64,000 nucleotides of DNA from an uncultured Bacillota bacterium. GTDB taxonomy: Bacteria; Bacillota_I; Bacilli_A; RFN20; CAG-826. The notes under the pieces were generated by a model that searched no databases, was not told the origin of the DNA, and was given only the letters and a program-made list of their open reading frames with translations. Positions 14,561 through 23,472 of the stretch are shown one piece after another (position 1 is the first letter of the stretch; each line of letters opens with the position of its first letter). The translations under genes and the position numbers were made by a program. The DNA lies in NCBI GenBank assembly GCA_949293555.1, contig CASFDV010000004.1, positions 1-64,000 on the forward strand. The letters run 5' to 3'.

Positions 14561-15367
14561 ATGATCAAGTACGTCTTCACCGACATCGACGGGACCCTCT
14601 ACTCGCATACCAGGAGGGAGGTCCCCCAAAGCGCGATCCGCGCGATCAGGGCCCTCAAGAAGAAAGGGATCCGCCTCTTCCTTTCCAGCGGCAGGAACTT
14701 CTACCTCATCCGCAAGACGGGGATCCTCGACCTCGTTCACCCGGACGGCCTCGTGATGATGAACGGTGCCGCGGTGGCCATCGGGGACCTTCTCATCTAC
14801 AAGTACCCGATCCCCCAGGACGTCGTCGACGCGATGATCATGTTCTCCTACCGGCTGAAGTTCGGCCTCACCCTCATCGAGGAGAAGGAAGGGCACATCA
14901 ACTTCATCGACGACCGCGTCATCGACGCGCACGCGAAGTACGGGACGCGCTTCCCCCAGCCCCGGAAGTTCCCGATCCCCTACGACAGGACCGTCTACCA
15001 GATGATCGCCTTCTGCGACTCCTTCGACGAGGCCCTCTTCCTTCCCCACCTCCATAACTGCAAGGCGGCGAGATGGGACGAGTTCGCCGTCGACATCATG
15101 CCCATGGACAGCGACAAGGCGAAAGGGATCGCCGCCGCGCTGGAGTACACCGGGGGGAAAAGGGAAGAGACCCTTTCCATCGGGGACGGGATGAACGACC
15201 GGGAGATGCTGGAGTACACGGAGCTATCCGTCGCGATGGGGAACGCCTCCGACGAGGTGAAGAAGATCGCCGGCTACGTCACCGAGGACATCGACGAGGA
15301 CGGCTGGGCCAAGGCCCTCGTCCATTTCGGGATCATCTCCGAGGAAGAGGCCTTCCCGAAGCCCTAG
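14561..15367 (+). CDS. Cof-type HAD-IIB phosphatase
   Basis: A 268-residue hydrolase. HAD motif I is FTDIDGTLY (nucleophile Asp8, acid/base Asp10), motif II is the Ser in LFLSSGRN, and the C-terminal motifs are Lys in DSDKAKG and GDGMNDREML. A large cap of the Cof/YidA type lies between (about residues 85-190). Members remove phosphate from sugar phosphates, flavin mononucleotide or related small molecules; the substrate cannot be told from sequence. It stands alone and ends convergently on rlmH, sharing the four bases CTAG as both stop codons. It has no Shine-Dalgarno and a short leader. Confidence 0.88.
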   Translation: MIKYVFTDIDGTLYSHTRREVPQSAIRAIRALKKKGIRLFLSSGRNFYLIRKTGILDLVHPDGLVMMNGAAVAIGDLLIYKYPIPQDVVDAMIMFSYRLKFGLTLIEEKEGHINFIDDRVIDAHAKYGTRFPQPRKFPIPYDRTVYQMIAFCDSFDEALFLPHLHNCKAARWDEFAVDIMPMDSDKAKGIAAALEYTGGKREETLSIGDGMNDREMLEYTELSVAMGNASDEVKKIAGYVTEDIDEDGWAKALVHFGIISEEEAFPKP

Positions 15368-15843
15368 CGGTGGTAGGGCTCGCCCCGGGCGATCCGGAAG
15401 GCCCGGTAGACCTGCTCGAGAAGGAGCACCCGGCAAAGCTGGTGGGGGAGGGTCATCCTCCCGAAGGAGAGGGACGCGTTCCCTCTTTTCCTAACGTTCT
15501 CCCCGAGCCCGAGCGTCCCTCCGATCGCGAAGTCCACGGTCCCTTCTCCCATCCTGAGGGCGTCCATCAGGAAGGAGGAGAACTCCTCGGAAGTCGGCTC
15601 CTTCCTCCCGAGGTCGAGGAGGATGAGGAAGTCGCGGGGCTTAACCCTCTGGAGGATCCTCTCCCCTTCCTTCTCCTTGATGGCCTTCTGGAGGGAAAGG
15701 GAGGCTCCGGGCGGGACCTTCTCGTCCTCCAGCTCGACGATCTCGACGTCCGCGTAGGAGGAAAGGCGCTTCCGGTATTCCTTCTCCGCCTCCTTCCAGA
15801 AGGGCTCGTGGAGGCGTCCTGCCGCGAGGATGCGGATCCTCAT
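15364..15843 (-). CDS. rlmH: 23S rRNA pseudouridine-1915 N3-methyltransferase
   Basis: A 159-residue SPOUT-class methyltransferase with the expected length and C-terminal knot signature: FAIGGTLGLGENVRKR, MTLPHQLCRVLLLEQ and the terminal YRAFRIARGEPYHR. It methylates pseudouridine 1915 in helix 69 of assembled 70S ribosomes. The ATG at 15843 was chosen because it opens with MRIRILAAGR, the family N-terminus. It overlaps the end of walJ by four bases (ATGA type), the usual Bacillota arrangement. The final stop overlaps that of the convergent HAD gene. Confidence 0.96.
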   Translation of the reverse strand: MRIRILAAGRLHEPFWKEAEKEYRKRLSSYADVEIVELEDEKVPPGASLSLQKAIKEKEGERILQRVKPRDFLILLDLGRKEPTSEEFSSFLMDALRMGEGTVDFAIGGTLGLGENVRKRGNASLSFGRMTLPHQLCRVLLLEQVYRAFRIARGEPYHR

Positions 15844-16604
15844 GGCCAGGGGTCCCCTCCCTCGAGGATCGTCCACTGGGGCAAGACGCGGAGGAGGACG
15901 TCCTCCCTTCCCGCTTCCTCAAGGACCCTCCTGGTGCATTCCCGGGCGATCTCGGGGGTGTTGCACTCCTCGGAAAGATGGGCGAGGAGGACTTCCTTCG
16001 TCCGTTCGCAAAGGACGTTCCTCACGAGGGAGGCGCATTCGTCGTTGGAAAGGTGGCCCTTGTCCCCGCGGATCCTTTTCTTGAGTGCGAGGGGGCGGGA
16101 GGAGCCACTCAGCATCACGGGATCGTGGTTGCTCTCGAGGACGAGGTAGTCGGCCTCCTCCATCCTCTCGTAGTCCTCGATGGGCACGTAGCCCGTGTCT
16201 GTCATGTAGACGAGGGCCCGTCCCCCTCCCTCGACGCGGAACCCGCAGGAGTCGGGGGAATCGTGGGAGGTGGGGAGAGGGGTGACCTTCATGTCCCCGA
16301 ACACCAGGGTTTCAAAAGGGACCAAGGGGAAATGGACGCCCTTGTAGGCGCGGTTCCCCATGTAGACGGGGGGCTTCCCTCCCTTCCCTCTTCCTGCGAC
16401 CAGAGGCAGCGTCCCCACGTGGTCGATGTGCGTGTGGGTAACAAGGATCGCGGAGATATCGCCGACAGAAAGCCCCTTTTTCTCCAGAAAATCGACAAGG
16501 ACCCCTTTGGGGCGTCCCATGTCGATGAGAAGGAGGGTCTCCCCGTCATAGACGAGGAAGGCGTTCCCTTTGCTTCCGGACCCAAGGGAGCAGAAGGAAA
16601 GCAT
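15840..16604 (-). CDS. walJ: Metallo-beta-lactamase-fold hydrolase WalJ (YycJ)
   Basis: A 254-residue protein that opens with LSFCSLGSGSKGNAFLV and carries the metal motif THTHIDHVG, a family variant of HxHxDH. Further ligands fall in PTSHDS, MTDTG and ESNHD. The family is a predicted 5'-3' exonuclease-like hydrolase linked to DNA replication and cell-wall homeostasis; in Bacillus it is in the walRK operon, here the two-component genes are absent. The start overlaps the dnaB stop by one base (TGATG) with GGAGG just upstream. It is co-transcribed with dnaB and rlmH. Confidence 0.92.
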   Translation of the reverse strand: MLSFCSLGSGSKGNAFLVYDGETLLLIDMGRPKGVLVDFLEKKGLSVGDISAILVTHTHIDHVGTLPLVAGRGKGGKPPVYMGNRAYKGVHFPLVPFETLVFGDMKVTPLPTSHDSPDSCGFRVEGGGRALVYMTDTGYVPIEDYERMEEADYLVLESNHDPVMLSGSSRPLALKKRIRGDKGHLSNDECASLVRNVLCERTKEVLLAHLSEECNTPEIARECTRRVLEEAGREDVLLRVLPQWTILEGGDPWP

Positions 16605-18091
16605 CACTCCTCCGGGTCTGCCATCGGCTCGTTCTTCTCGCGGGCGATCGCGCGCCTCGTCTCGTCGTCCGGCATGTCGAAGCGGGAATACGCCTTGCTG
16701 AAGAGGTAGTAGCAGGTCCCGAGCGCGCCGTTCCTGTTCTTCGCGACCCTTACCTCGGTGATGGACATCGAGGCCTTGTCCCCGACCTCCTTCTTGCCTT
16801 GCTCGACGGACTCCTCGAGCCTCTCGCGGTAGTTCTTCTCCCCGTTCTGTGCCCCCTTCCCCTGGGCCTGGTTCTGGTAGTAGTCGCTCCGGTACATGAG
16901 GAGGACGAGGTCGGCGTCGTTCTCGATCGAGCCGGATTCGCGGAGGTTGGCCAGGGTAGGCACTCCCTTGGGGTTCAGGTCGCTCGCTCGGTTGAGCTGC
17001 GCGAGGGCAATCACAGGCACTTTCAGCGAACGGGCGAGCTCCTTGAGGGACATCGAAATCTGCTGGACCTCGAGCGCGCGGCTTTCCTGGTGCTCGGTGG
17101 TGATGAGGTTGAGGTAGTCGATGACGATGAGGGAAAGGTCCTCGTGGGCGCCCTTGAGCTTCCGCGCCTTCGCAAGAAGGTCCCCGAGGCGGATGTTCGG
17201 GGTGTCGTCGAAGTAGATGGGATAGGTGGCGATGTGGTCGATCGCCGAGGCGACCTGGGCCTTCCTCCTCGCGTCGAGGTACATGGGGGCGAGGAGGTCG
17301 TCCCCGGTGACGTGGCTTTCGGACGAGATAATCCTTTTCATGATCTGGTCGGCGGACATTTCCGCGGAGAAGAAGGCGACGGGCTTCCCCGTCTTCCTCG
17401 CCGCGTTCACCGCGAGGTTGATCGCGAAGGCCGTCTTCCCCACGGAGGGACGGGCGGCGATGACGATGAGGTCGCCTTTCTGCCACCCATGGGTGAGGCG
17501 GTTCATGTCGGTGTAGCCGGTGTCCACCCCGGTGATGCCGTTGGCGCTCCGCTGGCCCTCTGCCTCGAGCATCTTCTCCACGGCGCGGGCGACGACCTCG
17601 GCGGTCCGGAACTCCCCGACGGAGCGCTTCCCCGAGATCCTCGTGAGGTCGGCGGTGTAGCGGGCGAGGAACTCCCCGACGTCCTTGAACTCCCCGGCCT
17701 TCCGGTACTCGAGGATCCCGTCCCGCATCTTCATGAGGAAGTCCCGGAGGACCGCCTGGTCGTTGACGATGCGGATGTAGTGCTCGATGTTCTCCGGGGA
17801 CATGGGGACGTCGAGAAGCTGCCGGAGGTAGTCGTTCCCCCCGGCCGACTCGAAGCAGTTCGCGTTGATGAGCTCGTTGGTCACCGTCTGGAGGTCGACG
17901 GGAGAGCGCTTCTCCTCGACGGACTTCATCGCCCGGAAGACGAGGACGTTCCTCTCGTCCCTCCCGGAGAAGGACTGCTCCGAAAGGGCGGCGAGGCCGA
18001 GGGCCGCGGCGTCCTGGTCGATGAGCATCATCCCGAGGACGGCCTGCTCCGCGAAAATGTTCGCCGGCGTCTCAAAGTCCTTGGCGGCCAC
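16604..18091 (-). CDS. dnaB: Replicative DNA helicase DnaB
   Basis: A 495-residue helicase. The N-terminal domain (about 1-150, NIFAEQAVLGMMLID) is followed by the RecA-like motor with Walker A ARPSVGKTAFA, Walker B LIVIDYLNLI, and the sensor region IALAQLNR and LRESGSIENDAD. It unwinds DNA at the fork as a hexamer and binds DnaG primase. The start is GTG at 18091: the rplI stop and this start share one base (TAGTG), and ACGGAGGCG lies at correct spacing. A clearly longer start would run into rplI. Called DnaC in Bacillus nomenclature. Normal length; no intein. Confidence 0.97.
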   Translation of the reverse strand: MAAKDFETPANIFAEQAVLGMMLIDQDAAALGLAALSEQSFSGRDERNVLVFRAMKSVEEKRSPVDLQTVTNELINANCFESAGGNDYLRQLLDVPMSPENIEHYIRIVNDQAVLRDFLMKMRDGILEYRKAGEFKDVGEFLARYTADLTRISGKRSVGEFRTAEVVARAVEKMLEAEGQRSANGITGVDTGYTDMNRLTHGWQKGDLIVIAARPSVGKTAFAINLAVNAARKTGKPVAFFSAEMSADQIMKRIISSESHVTGDDLLAPMYLDARRKAQVASAIDHIATYPIYFDDTPNIRLGDLLAKARKLKGAHEDLSLIVIDYLNLITTEHQESRALEVQQISMSLKELARSLKVPVIALAQLNRASDLNPKGVPTLANLRESGSIENDADLVLLMYRSDYYQNQAQGKGAQNGEKNYRERLEESVEQGKKEVGDKASMSITEVRVAKNRNGALGTCYYLFSKAYSRFDMPDDETRRAIAREKNEPMADPEE

Positions 18092-18552
18092 TACTTCGCC
18101 TCCGTGACGTGGACGTTGACGGTGCCGACGACCTGCCCCTCGGGCCCTTTGTAGAGCTCGATGCGGAGCCTCGTGTAGCCGAAGGCGTTGGCAGGGTACT
18201 TGTCGAGGAACTTCCTCTTGTCGATCTGGATGCCCCACTGGCGGAGGAGCCCTTCCTCGATCTCCTTAGGGGAGATGGAGCCGAACATGCGCCCGTCCTT
18301 CCCCGCCTTCGCGGTGAACTCGACGTTGATGTGCTCGAGGCGGTCGCGGATGGCCTCCGCCTCCTTCTTCAACTCCTTCTGGCGGATGGCCTCCTGCCGT
18401 TCTTCCGCCTTGAGGCGCCCGAGGGCCTCGGGGGAGGAAAGCGCGGCAAGGCCGCGGGGGATGAGGTAGTTCGCCCCGTAGCCGTCGCTGACGGTGACGA
18501 TCTCCCCCTTCTTCCCGACGCCCTTGACGTCCTTCAGCATGATGATGCGCAT
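18091..18552 (-). CDS. rplI: 50S ribosomal protein L9
   Basis: 153 residues, starting MRIIMLKDVKGVGKKGEIV, the signature N-domain of L9. A long charged connecting helix (about 45-80) and the C-terminal rRNA-binding domain (GSISPKEIEEGL) follow. It binds domain V of 23S rRNA at the base of the L1 stalk. AAAGGAGA before the ATG overlaps the stop region of gdpP. The order gdpP-rplI-dnaB is the standard one in Bacillota. Confidence 0.98.
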   Translation of the reverse strand: MRIIMLKDVKGVGKKGEIVTVSDGYGANYLIPRGLAALSSPEALGRLKAEERQEAIRQKELKKEAEAIRDRLEHINVEFTAKAGKDGRMFGSISPKEIEEGLLRQWGIQIDKRKFLDKYPANAFGYTRLRIELYKGPEGQVVGTVNVHVTEAK

Positions 18553-18566
18553 CTTTTCTCCTTTCC

Positions 18567-20621
18567 CTAGGGCTCCGTGGGGGCGCTGACGCCCGCCTGG
18601 GCGGAATCCCAGTACTGCTCGACGACTCCCTTGAGGGCGTCCACGACGCCCTGGACCGTCTGGGCCTTGCATACGTCGTTGGGGAAGCTCGCGGCGGCCA
18701 TCTGGAAGTGGCCTCCTCCCCCGAGCTTCTCCGCGATGAGCTGGACGTTCACCGTCCCGTCGCTCCGGCAGGAGATGTTGACCTTGTCCGGCGCGGTCCT
18801 GCCGATGACGAACGCCGCGTTGATGCTCTTGATCTGCATCGCCCGGTTGGCGACCTTTGCGAGGGTGCTCCTGGGAAGGAGCTGCCGCTCCTCGGCCGCG
18901 CAGTAGACCGCGCCCGTCTCCAGGGTCTGGATCGAGGAGACGATCTTCGTCGTCAGCTCGAACTCCTCGAAGCCATCCTTCAGGAAGTCGTCCGCGCGGG
19001 CGTTGTCCGCCCCGTGGTCCTTGAGGATCTCGGCCGCCTCGAAGGTGCGGGCCCCGGTCGCCTTGCTCTTGAAGTAGTTGGAGTCCAGGAAGATCCCGGC
19101 GAGCATCACCGTCGCATAGGAAGGAGGCAGGGGGATCGGCGGGTTTGCGGTGGCGTAGCGAAGGAGGATGGCGATGAGCTCGGAAGCGGAGGAAGCCGAG
19201 GGATCGACGTGGGAGAGGACGTAGTGGTCGATGTACTTCTCCCCCCTCCTGTGGTGGTCGATGACGATGGTCTTGTTGCTCTTTTCAAGGAGGCGGGGGG
19301 AGATCGTCATATCGGGGTTGCTGACGTCCACGACGATGAGGAGGGAAGTCGACTTCATTTCCCGGACGGCGGCCTCGGGGGAGATCGTCATCTTGTCGAA
19401 CTCTTCCTTGGGGAAAGAGCCGCAGAAGGCGAGGCGCGCCTTCTGTTCGAAGAGCTTGGGCGAGTAGACGATGCGGCAGCGCTTCTTCCCTTCGCTCGCC
19501 CAGTCGGCGATCGCCTTGATGCCGAGGCAGCTGCCGATGGCGTCCATGTCCGCGTCCGCGTGGCCCATGACGAAGATTTCTGTGGAATCCTTGACGAGGG
19601 CGACGATGGAGTCCGCGGTGGAGCGGATCTTGACCTTGCTCGTCGCTTCCTGGGCGACGGACTTGCCGCCGAAGAAGCGGAGCCCCTCGCCGAACTGCGA
19701 GACGACCACCTGGTCGCCTCCCCGGGAAAGGGCGACGTCCAGCGCGTTGCCCGCCATGTCGTTCAGCTTCGCGGTGTCCGGCATGTCGTAGGCGAAGCCG
19801 CAGGAAAGGGTGAGCTTCGTCGGCTGGTCGACGACAAGGGAACGGACCTTCTCGAGCACCGAGAACCCTTCCGCTTCCATCTTGCGGACGGCGGCGGCGT
19901 TCGCCACGCAGAAGTAGCTGTCGTTCCGGATCCTCCGGAGGACGACCCCGTAGGATCGGAAGTAGGAGATAAGTTCGCTCCGGACATCGTTGACGACGTC
20001 GGCCGTCTCGTCCGTCTCCCCGGACACCTCGTTGAGGTTGTCGATGGAGACGATCCCGAGGGCGAGCGCCTGGTCGCGGTTATAGGCGAGGACTTCCTCG
20101 TAGTCGCTGATGTCCCTGAGGATGAACATCCGCGAGCCGGAGAGATAGCAGGTGTCGTAGATCTTCTCGCCGAACTCGACGTGCCTCCTGCTGGTGGAGG
20201 GAGAGGCGGTGAGGGGGACGAGCTCGGGGGCCGAATGGATAAGCTCCGTCCCGACAAGGTCGATCTGCCTTCCCTGGAGGAAGCCGTTCGTCCAGAGGAC
20301 GACGTTGTCCTCGTCGACGATGATGATGCCGACCTGCCCGAAATCGTAGGCTTCCTGGAACTCAGGCCCGATCAAGGTCGCCGCGTTGAAGTCGTCCTTG
20401 CTCCGGAGCTTGTTTAGCCTCGCGAGGGCGAAGAAGAGGAGGAGGCAGTCCACGACGAGGAACACGGCGAGCACCGCGAGGATGTAGATGAAGGAGTGCT
20501 CGACCCCCTGGAACCCATAGAGGTCGAAGTAGTAGAAAATGAGCGCGACCGCGGACGCGCAGATCTCGAATACGAGGAGCACCAGGGTTGCGACCCTATA
20601 TTTCCGGATGGCTTCGATCAT
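18567..20621 (-). CDS. gdpP: Cyclic-di-AMP phosphodiesterase GdpP
   Basis: 684 residues. Two N-terminal membrane helices (about 10-30 and 40-65) are followed by a PAS-like domain and a degenerate GGDEF domain. Next comes the DHH/DHHA1 phosphodiesterase with GHADADMDAIGS (near residue 353), IDHH (near 455) and the late motif GGGGHFQMAA. It cleaves c-di-AMP to pApA and so tunes osmotic balance, potassium transport and wall stress. A perfect TATAAT lies only eight bases before the ATG and no Shine-Dalgarno is present, so the mRNA is probably leaderless. The -35 region is covered by an 18-bp palindrome. It heads the gdpP-rplI-dnaB-walJ-rlmH unit. Confidence 0.95.
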   Translation of the reverse strand: MIEAIRKYRVATLVLLVFEICASAVALIFYYFDLYGFQGVEHSFIYILAVLAVFLVVDCLLLFFALARLNKLRSKDDFNAATLIGPEFQEAYDFGQVGIIIVDEDNVVLWTNGFLQGRQIDLVGTELIHSAPELVPLTASPSTSRRHVEFGEKIYDTCYLSGSRMFILRDISDYEEVLAYNRDQALALGIVSIDNLNEVSGETDETADVVNDVRSELISYFRSYGVVLRRIRNDSYFCVANAAAVRKMEAEGFSVLEKVRSLVVDQPTKLTLSCGFAYDMPDTAKLNDMAGNALDVALSRGGDQVVVSQFGEGLRFFGGKSVAQEATSKVKIRSTADSIVALVKDSTEIFVMGHADADMDAIGSCLGIKAIADWASEGKKRCRIVYSPKLFEQKARLAFCGSFPKEEFDKMTISPEAAVREMKSTSLLIVVDVSNPDMTISPRLLEKSNKTIVIDHHRRGEKYIDHYVLSHVDPSASSASELIAILLRYATANPPIPLPPSYATVMLAGIFLDSNYFKSKATGARTFEAAEILKDHGADNARADDFLKDGFEEFELTTKIVSSIQTLETGAVYCAAEERQLLPRSTLAKVANRAMQIKSINAAFVIGRTAPDKVNISCRSDGTVNVQLIAEKLGGGGHFQMAAASFPNDVCKAQTVQGVVDALKGVVEQYWDSAQAGVSAPTEP

Positions 20622-20658
20622 GCCGCGCCATTATAGACGAAAGGCACCTTAAGGTGCC
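20622..20658 (-). promoter_or_regulatory. gdpP promoter with overlapping 18-bp palindrome
   Basis: On the minus strand TATAAT occupies 20635-20630 and the gdpP ATG begins at 20621. The perfect palindrome AGGCACCTTAAGGTGCCT (20641-20658) fills the spacer and -35 position, where no TTGACA-like box is seen. This is what a repressor or activator operator would look like. The regulator is unknown. Confidence 0.65.
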
Positions 20659-20765
20659 TCCTGGGCGAGCATTTCGCACCTTCGGTGAAGATGAAGGTTG
20701 TCCGGTTTCTTCTCCTTCACTGCCCAAGAAAACAATTTATTTGGAATTTGGCGGATGTTTTGCGG

Positions 20766-21359
20766 TTATTTAAGTTCAAGCTTCTGGTTAACCCTCACGA
20801 GAATGGCCTTGTCGCTATGGACCTTCATCGCCTGGGCGATGTCGAAGTCCGCCCCGACATGCATGTGCATCGGGATGAGGGTGCGGCAGCCGATGATGTC
20901 GGCCGCCTTAGCGGCGTCCTCGGGCCCCATCGTGTAGAAGCCGTCGATCGGAAGGAGGGCGTAGTCGATCTTTTTCTCCTTGAGGGCAGCCATCTCGGGA
21001 ATAAGGTCGGTGTCCCCTGCGTGGTAGATCGTGATTCCGTCGACGGTGATGAGGTAGCCCACCGTCTCTTCCTTCTTGTGGTGGGAGTTATAGGCAGGGA
21101 CCGCCTCGATGTGGTAGCCGAAATAGTCGAAGGACCGGTAGATGCCCCCGTCCAATGCCTGGGCGACGCGGATGAACACCGTCTGGGACTTCCGGACGAT
21201 CTTCTCCACGGCGTTATGGTCGTAATGCTCGTGGGTGACGAGGCAGATGTCCGCGGGAGTCTGGTAGCCGACGCCGGCGTAAGGGTCGATGAAGAGGACA
21301 CTCCCCTCATTTGAGGTGATGCGGAAGGATGCGTGACCTTGGTAGAAAAGCGTAGCCAT
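20766..21359 (-). CDS. UPF0173 family metal-dependent hydrolase
   Basis: 197 residues with the metallo-beta-lactamase fold. Motifs are THEHYDHNAV (HxHxDH), YHAGDTDLIPEM and PMHMHVG, all typical of the UPF0173/UlaG-like group. The start at 21359 has AAAGGAG upstream and gives the family start MATLFYQGHASF. The substrate is not known for this group; relatives include lactonases. It lies 19 bases after the unknown 199-residue gene and is probably co-transcribed with it. No clear terminator follows. Confidence 0.9.
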   Translation of the reverse strand: MATLFYQGHASFRITSNEGSVLFIDPYAGVGYQTPADICLVTHEHYDHNAVEKIVRKSQTVFIRVAQALDGGIYRSFDYFGYHIEAVPAYNSHHKKEETVGYLITVDGITIYHAGDTDLIPEMAALKEKKIDYALLPIDGFYTMGPEDAAKAADIIGCRTLIPMHMHVGADFDIAQAMKVHSDKAILVRVNQKLELK

Positions 21360-21378
21360 CGGGAACTCCTTTCTTCGC

Positions 21379-21978
21379 CTACAAGGCGATGCCCTGCCCG
21401 AAGTATGCATCCCTCCAGGCCTGAGGGAAATAGCGTTCCATGAGAAGCAGGGTCTCCTTGGAGACTCCGGGGTTCTGGACGATCAGGTTCAGCCCGAGGC
21501 GCAGCTCGTGCAGTTGCCTGGGGATCCAGTCAAGGACGCTCAGGAAGAGGGGGACTTCCCCGAAGTTCTCAGGAAGAGGGAGGAACATGGGCCTCGCCAA
21601 CGGCTCGAAGGATCGCGCGAGCAGGTCGCTTTCTTTCTTGGATATTAGAGGCCAGCTATCTCTTTTCATGAGCAAATCGGCTGCCTTTTTGAGGATTTCT
21701 GGATGCTCCAGGGCCTTCAGGGACGGGGAATGCACGATCCATACGGGATGCTCCAGGGCGTGCTCCCCGAACGACCATTCCCGAAATGCGTACCCATAGG
21801 CCACCTTCCCTTCCTTGAGAAGCCTCTTCCGCGACCAGTAGGCCTTGGTCATGAACCCCAATAGCCTTGTCCTCAGGCTGTCCCTGTTCAGGAGGAAGGA
21901 AAGAAGCTTCCCGGAAGCAAGAGGAGCCTCTTTGCCATAGTTTCGTTCCGCTTCTTCGCAAAGGGAGCGCCAGTCCAT
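21379..21978 (-). CDS. Hypothetical cytoplasmic protein
   Basis: 199 residues, starting MDWRSLCEEAERNYG; rich in Leu, Glu, Arg and Trp, predicted mostly helical, with no signal peptide and no family I recognise. The ATG at 21978 was chosen because GATAAT lies six bases before it, giving a leaderless message, and neither it nor the earlier in-frame ATG (22023) has a Shine-Dalgarno. It is divergent from tldD and 19 bases upstream of the UPF0173 gene. Confidence 0.6.
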   Translation of the reverse strand: MDWRSLCEEAERNYGKEAPLASGKLLSFLLNRDSLRTRLLGFMTKAYWSRKRLLKEGKVAYGYAFREWSFGEHALEHPVWIVHSPSLKALEHPEILKKAADLLMKRDSWPLISKKESDLLARSFEPLARPMFLPLPENFGEVPLFLSVLDWIPRQLHELRLGLNLIVQNPGVSKETLLLMERYFPQAWRDAYFGQGIAL

Positions 21979-22068
21979 GTGTGAATTATCCCCATCTATC
22001 GGTTTTTGGTGAAGGTTTCCCATAAAGGTGATACCGTGCGCTCGAATCGCGAATGGAAGGAGGAGCCT

Positions 22069-23472
22069 ATGCTAGCCAAGAAACTGGCAATGCTGACGCT
22101 CAACGAGGCGCTCGCCACAGGCGGGGACTACGCTGAGCTTTATGTCGAAGACACGGCCCGGGAAACGATAAAGGTGGAGACAGGCCGCGTGGAGTCGATT
22201 TCCAAGGCAAGGACGAGAGGGGCGGGGCTCCGCATCCTCAAAGGCCTTCGCTCGGTCTACGGCTACACCGCGGACCTATCCAAGAAGGGTCTTCTCTCCC
22301 TCGCCAGGAAGCTGTCCCTCGCTTACGAAGGAGACCGCCTCTTCGAGGTGAAGTCCTTCGCAAGGAAGAAGGCGCCCTCCGTCTGCCCCGTCATGGACCC
22401 GGTAATCGAAGTTCCCGAAGAGGAACGGGTGCGCTACCTCAGGGACATGGACGAGGAGATGAGGAAGGACGCGCGGATCGTGCGGGCGCGCTCGGAAATC
22501 TACGCGGAAAAGAAGGCCGTCGAAATCTTCGCCGCCGAAGGAGAGGAAGGCTTCCTCCTGAAGAACGGGGAGTGCCATGCCCGGGTCACCGCGGTGGCCA
22601 CGGCCTCGGAAGACGGGAAGATCGAGACCGCGTCCCACTCCCCCGGCACGCACGGGGGCTGGTCCTTCTTCCTCAAAAAGGTTGACAGGATCGCCGTCGC
22701 CAGGAAGGCGCGGGAAGTCGCGATCGCCCTCCTTTCCGCGAAGGAATGCCCCTCCGGGCGCTTCCCGGTGATCATTGCCAACGGCTGGGGCGGGGTCATC
22801 TTCCACGAGGCCTGCGGACACAGCCTGGAGGCCACCGCGACCGCAAAGGGACTTTCCGTCTTCTCCGACTCGATCGGGAAGGTCATCGCCTCCCCGCTCG
22901 TCACCGCCTATGACGACGGGACCATCCGGAACGCCTGGGGCAGCAACAACGCGGACTCGGAAGGGAACCCGACGAAGAAGAACCTGCTCATCAAGGACGG
23001 GGTCTGCACCGGCTTCCTCGTGGACAAGTTCAACGGAAGGCGCCTCCGCATGGAGCCCAACGGCTGCTCAAGGAGGGAAAGCTACTGCTACGAGCCGACC
23101 TCGAGGATGAGCAACACCTACATCGCTCCGGGGAAGGACAAGCCCGAGGACATCGTCAAGGACACGGAGCTCGGACTTTACGTCGCTAACTTCGGCGGAG
23201 GCTCCGTCGACACGACGACCGGGGAATTCAACTTCGCCGCCTCGGAGGCCTATATCGTCCGGCACGGGAAGATCGCCGAGATGGTGAAGGGCTGCATCCT
23301 CATCGGATCGGGGAAGGAAGTGCTCATGAACATCGACCGGGTCGGGAACGACCTTGACCTCGGGTGCGGCTACTGCGGATCCGTGTCGGGCTCCGTTCCC
23401 GTCACCGTGGGTCAGCCGACGATCCGCGTGAAGGAAATCACCGTCGGCGGACGGGGAGGGAAACTGGAATGA
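22069..23472 (+). CDS. tldD: Metalloprotease TldD
   Basis: 467 residues of the TldD/PmbA (U62) family. The zinc motif HEACGH (His246, Glu247, His251) is intact, with the downstream conserved NGR, CSRRE and GGGSVDTTTGEFNF segments. TldD forms a heterodimer with TldE (PmbA) that degrades unfolded or peptide substrates and in some bacteria matures modified peptides. GGAAGGAGGAGCCT before the ATG at 22069 is a strong ribosome site, so the longer frame from 22006 is not used. It overlaps tldE by four bases (ATGA). Confidence 0.95.
   Translation: MLAKKLAMLTLNEALATGGDYAELYVEDTARETIKVETGRVESISKARTRGAGLRILKGLRSVYGYTADLSKKGLLSLARKLSLAYEGDRLFEVKSFARKKAPSVCPVMDPVIEVPEEERVRYLRDMDEEMRKDARIVRARSEIYAEKKAVEIFAAEGEEGFLLKNGECHARVTAVATASEDGKIETASHSPGTHGGWSFFLKKVDRIAVARKAREVAIALLSAKECPSGRFPVIIANGWGGVIFHEACGHSLEATATAKGLSVFSDSIGKVIASPLVTAYDDGTIRNAWGSNNADSEGNPTKKNLLIKDGVCTGFLVDKFNGRRLRMEPNGCSRRESYCYEPTSRMSNTYIAPGKDKPEDIVKDTELGLYVANFGGGSVDTTTGEFNFAASEAYIVRHGKIAEMVKGCILIGSGKEVLMNIDRVGNDLDLGCGYCGSVSGSVPVTVGQPTIRVKEITVGGRGGKLE

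Noticed and set aside
14180-15055. Longer 291-codon version of the small minus-strand gene
   Set aside because: The extra N-terminal part is antisense to the HAD phosphatase; the promoter-like sequence lies at 14519-14560.
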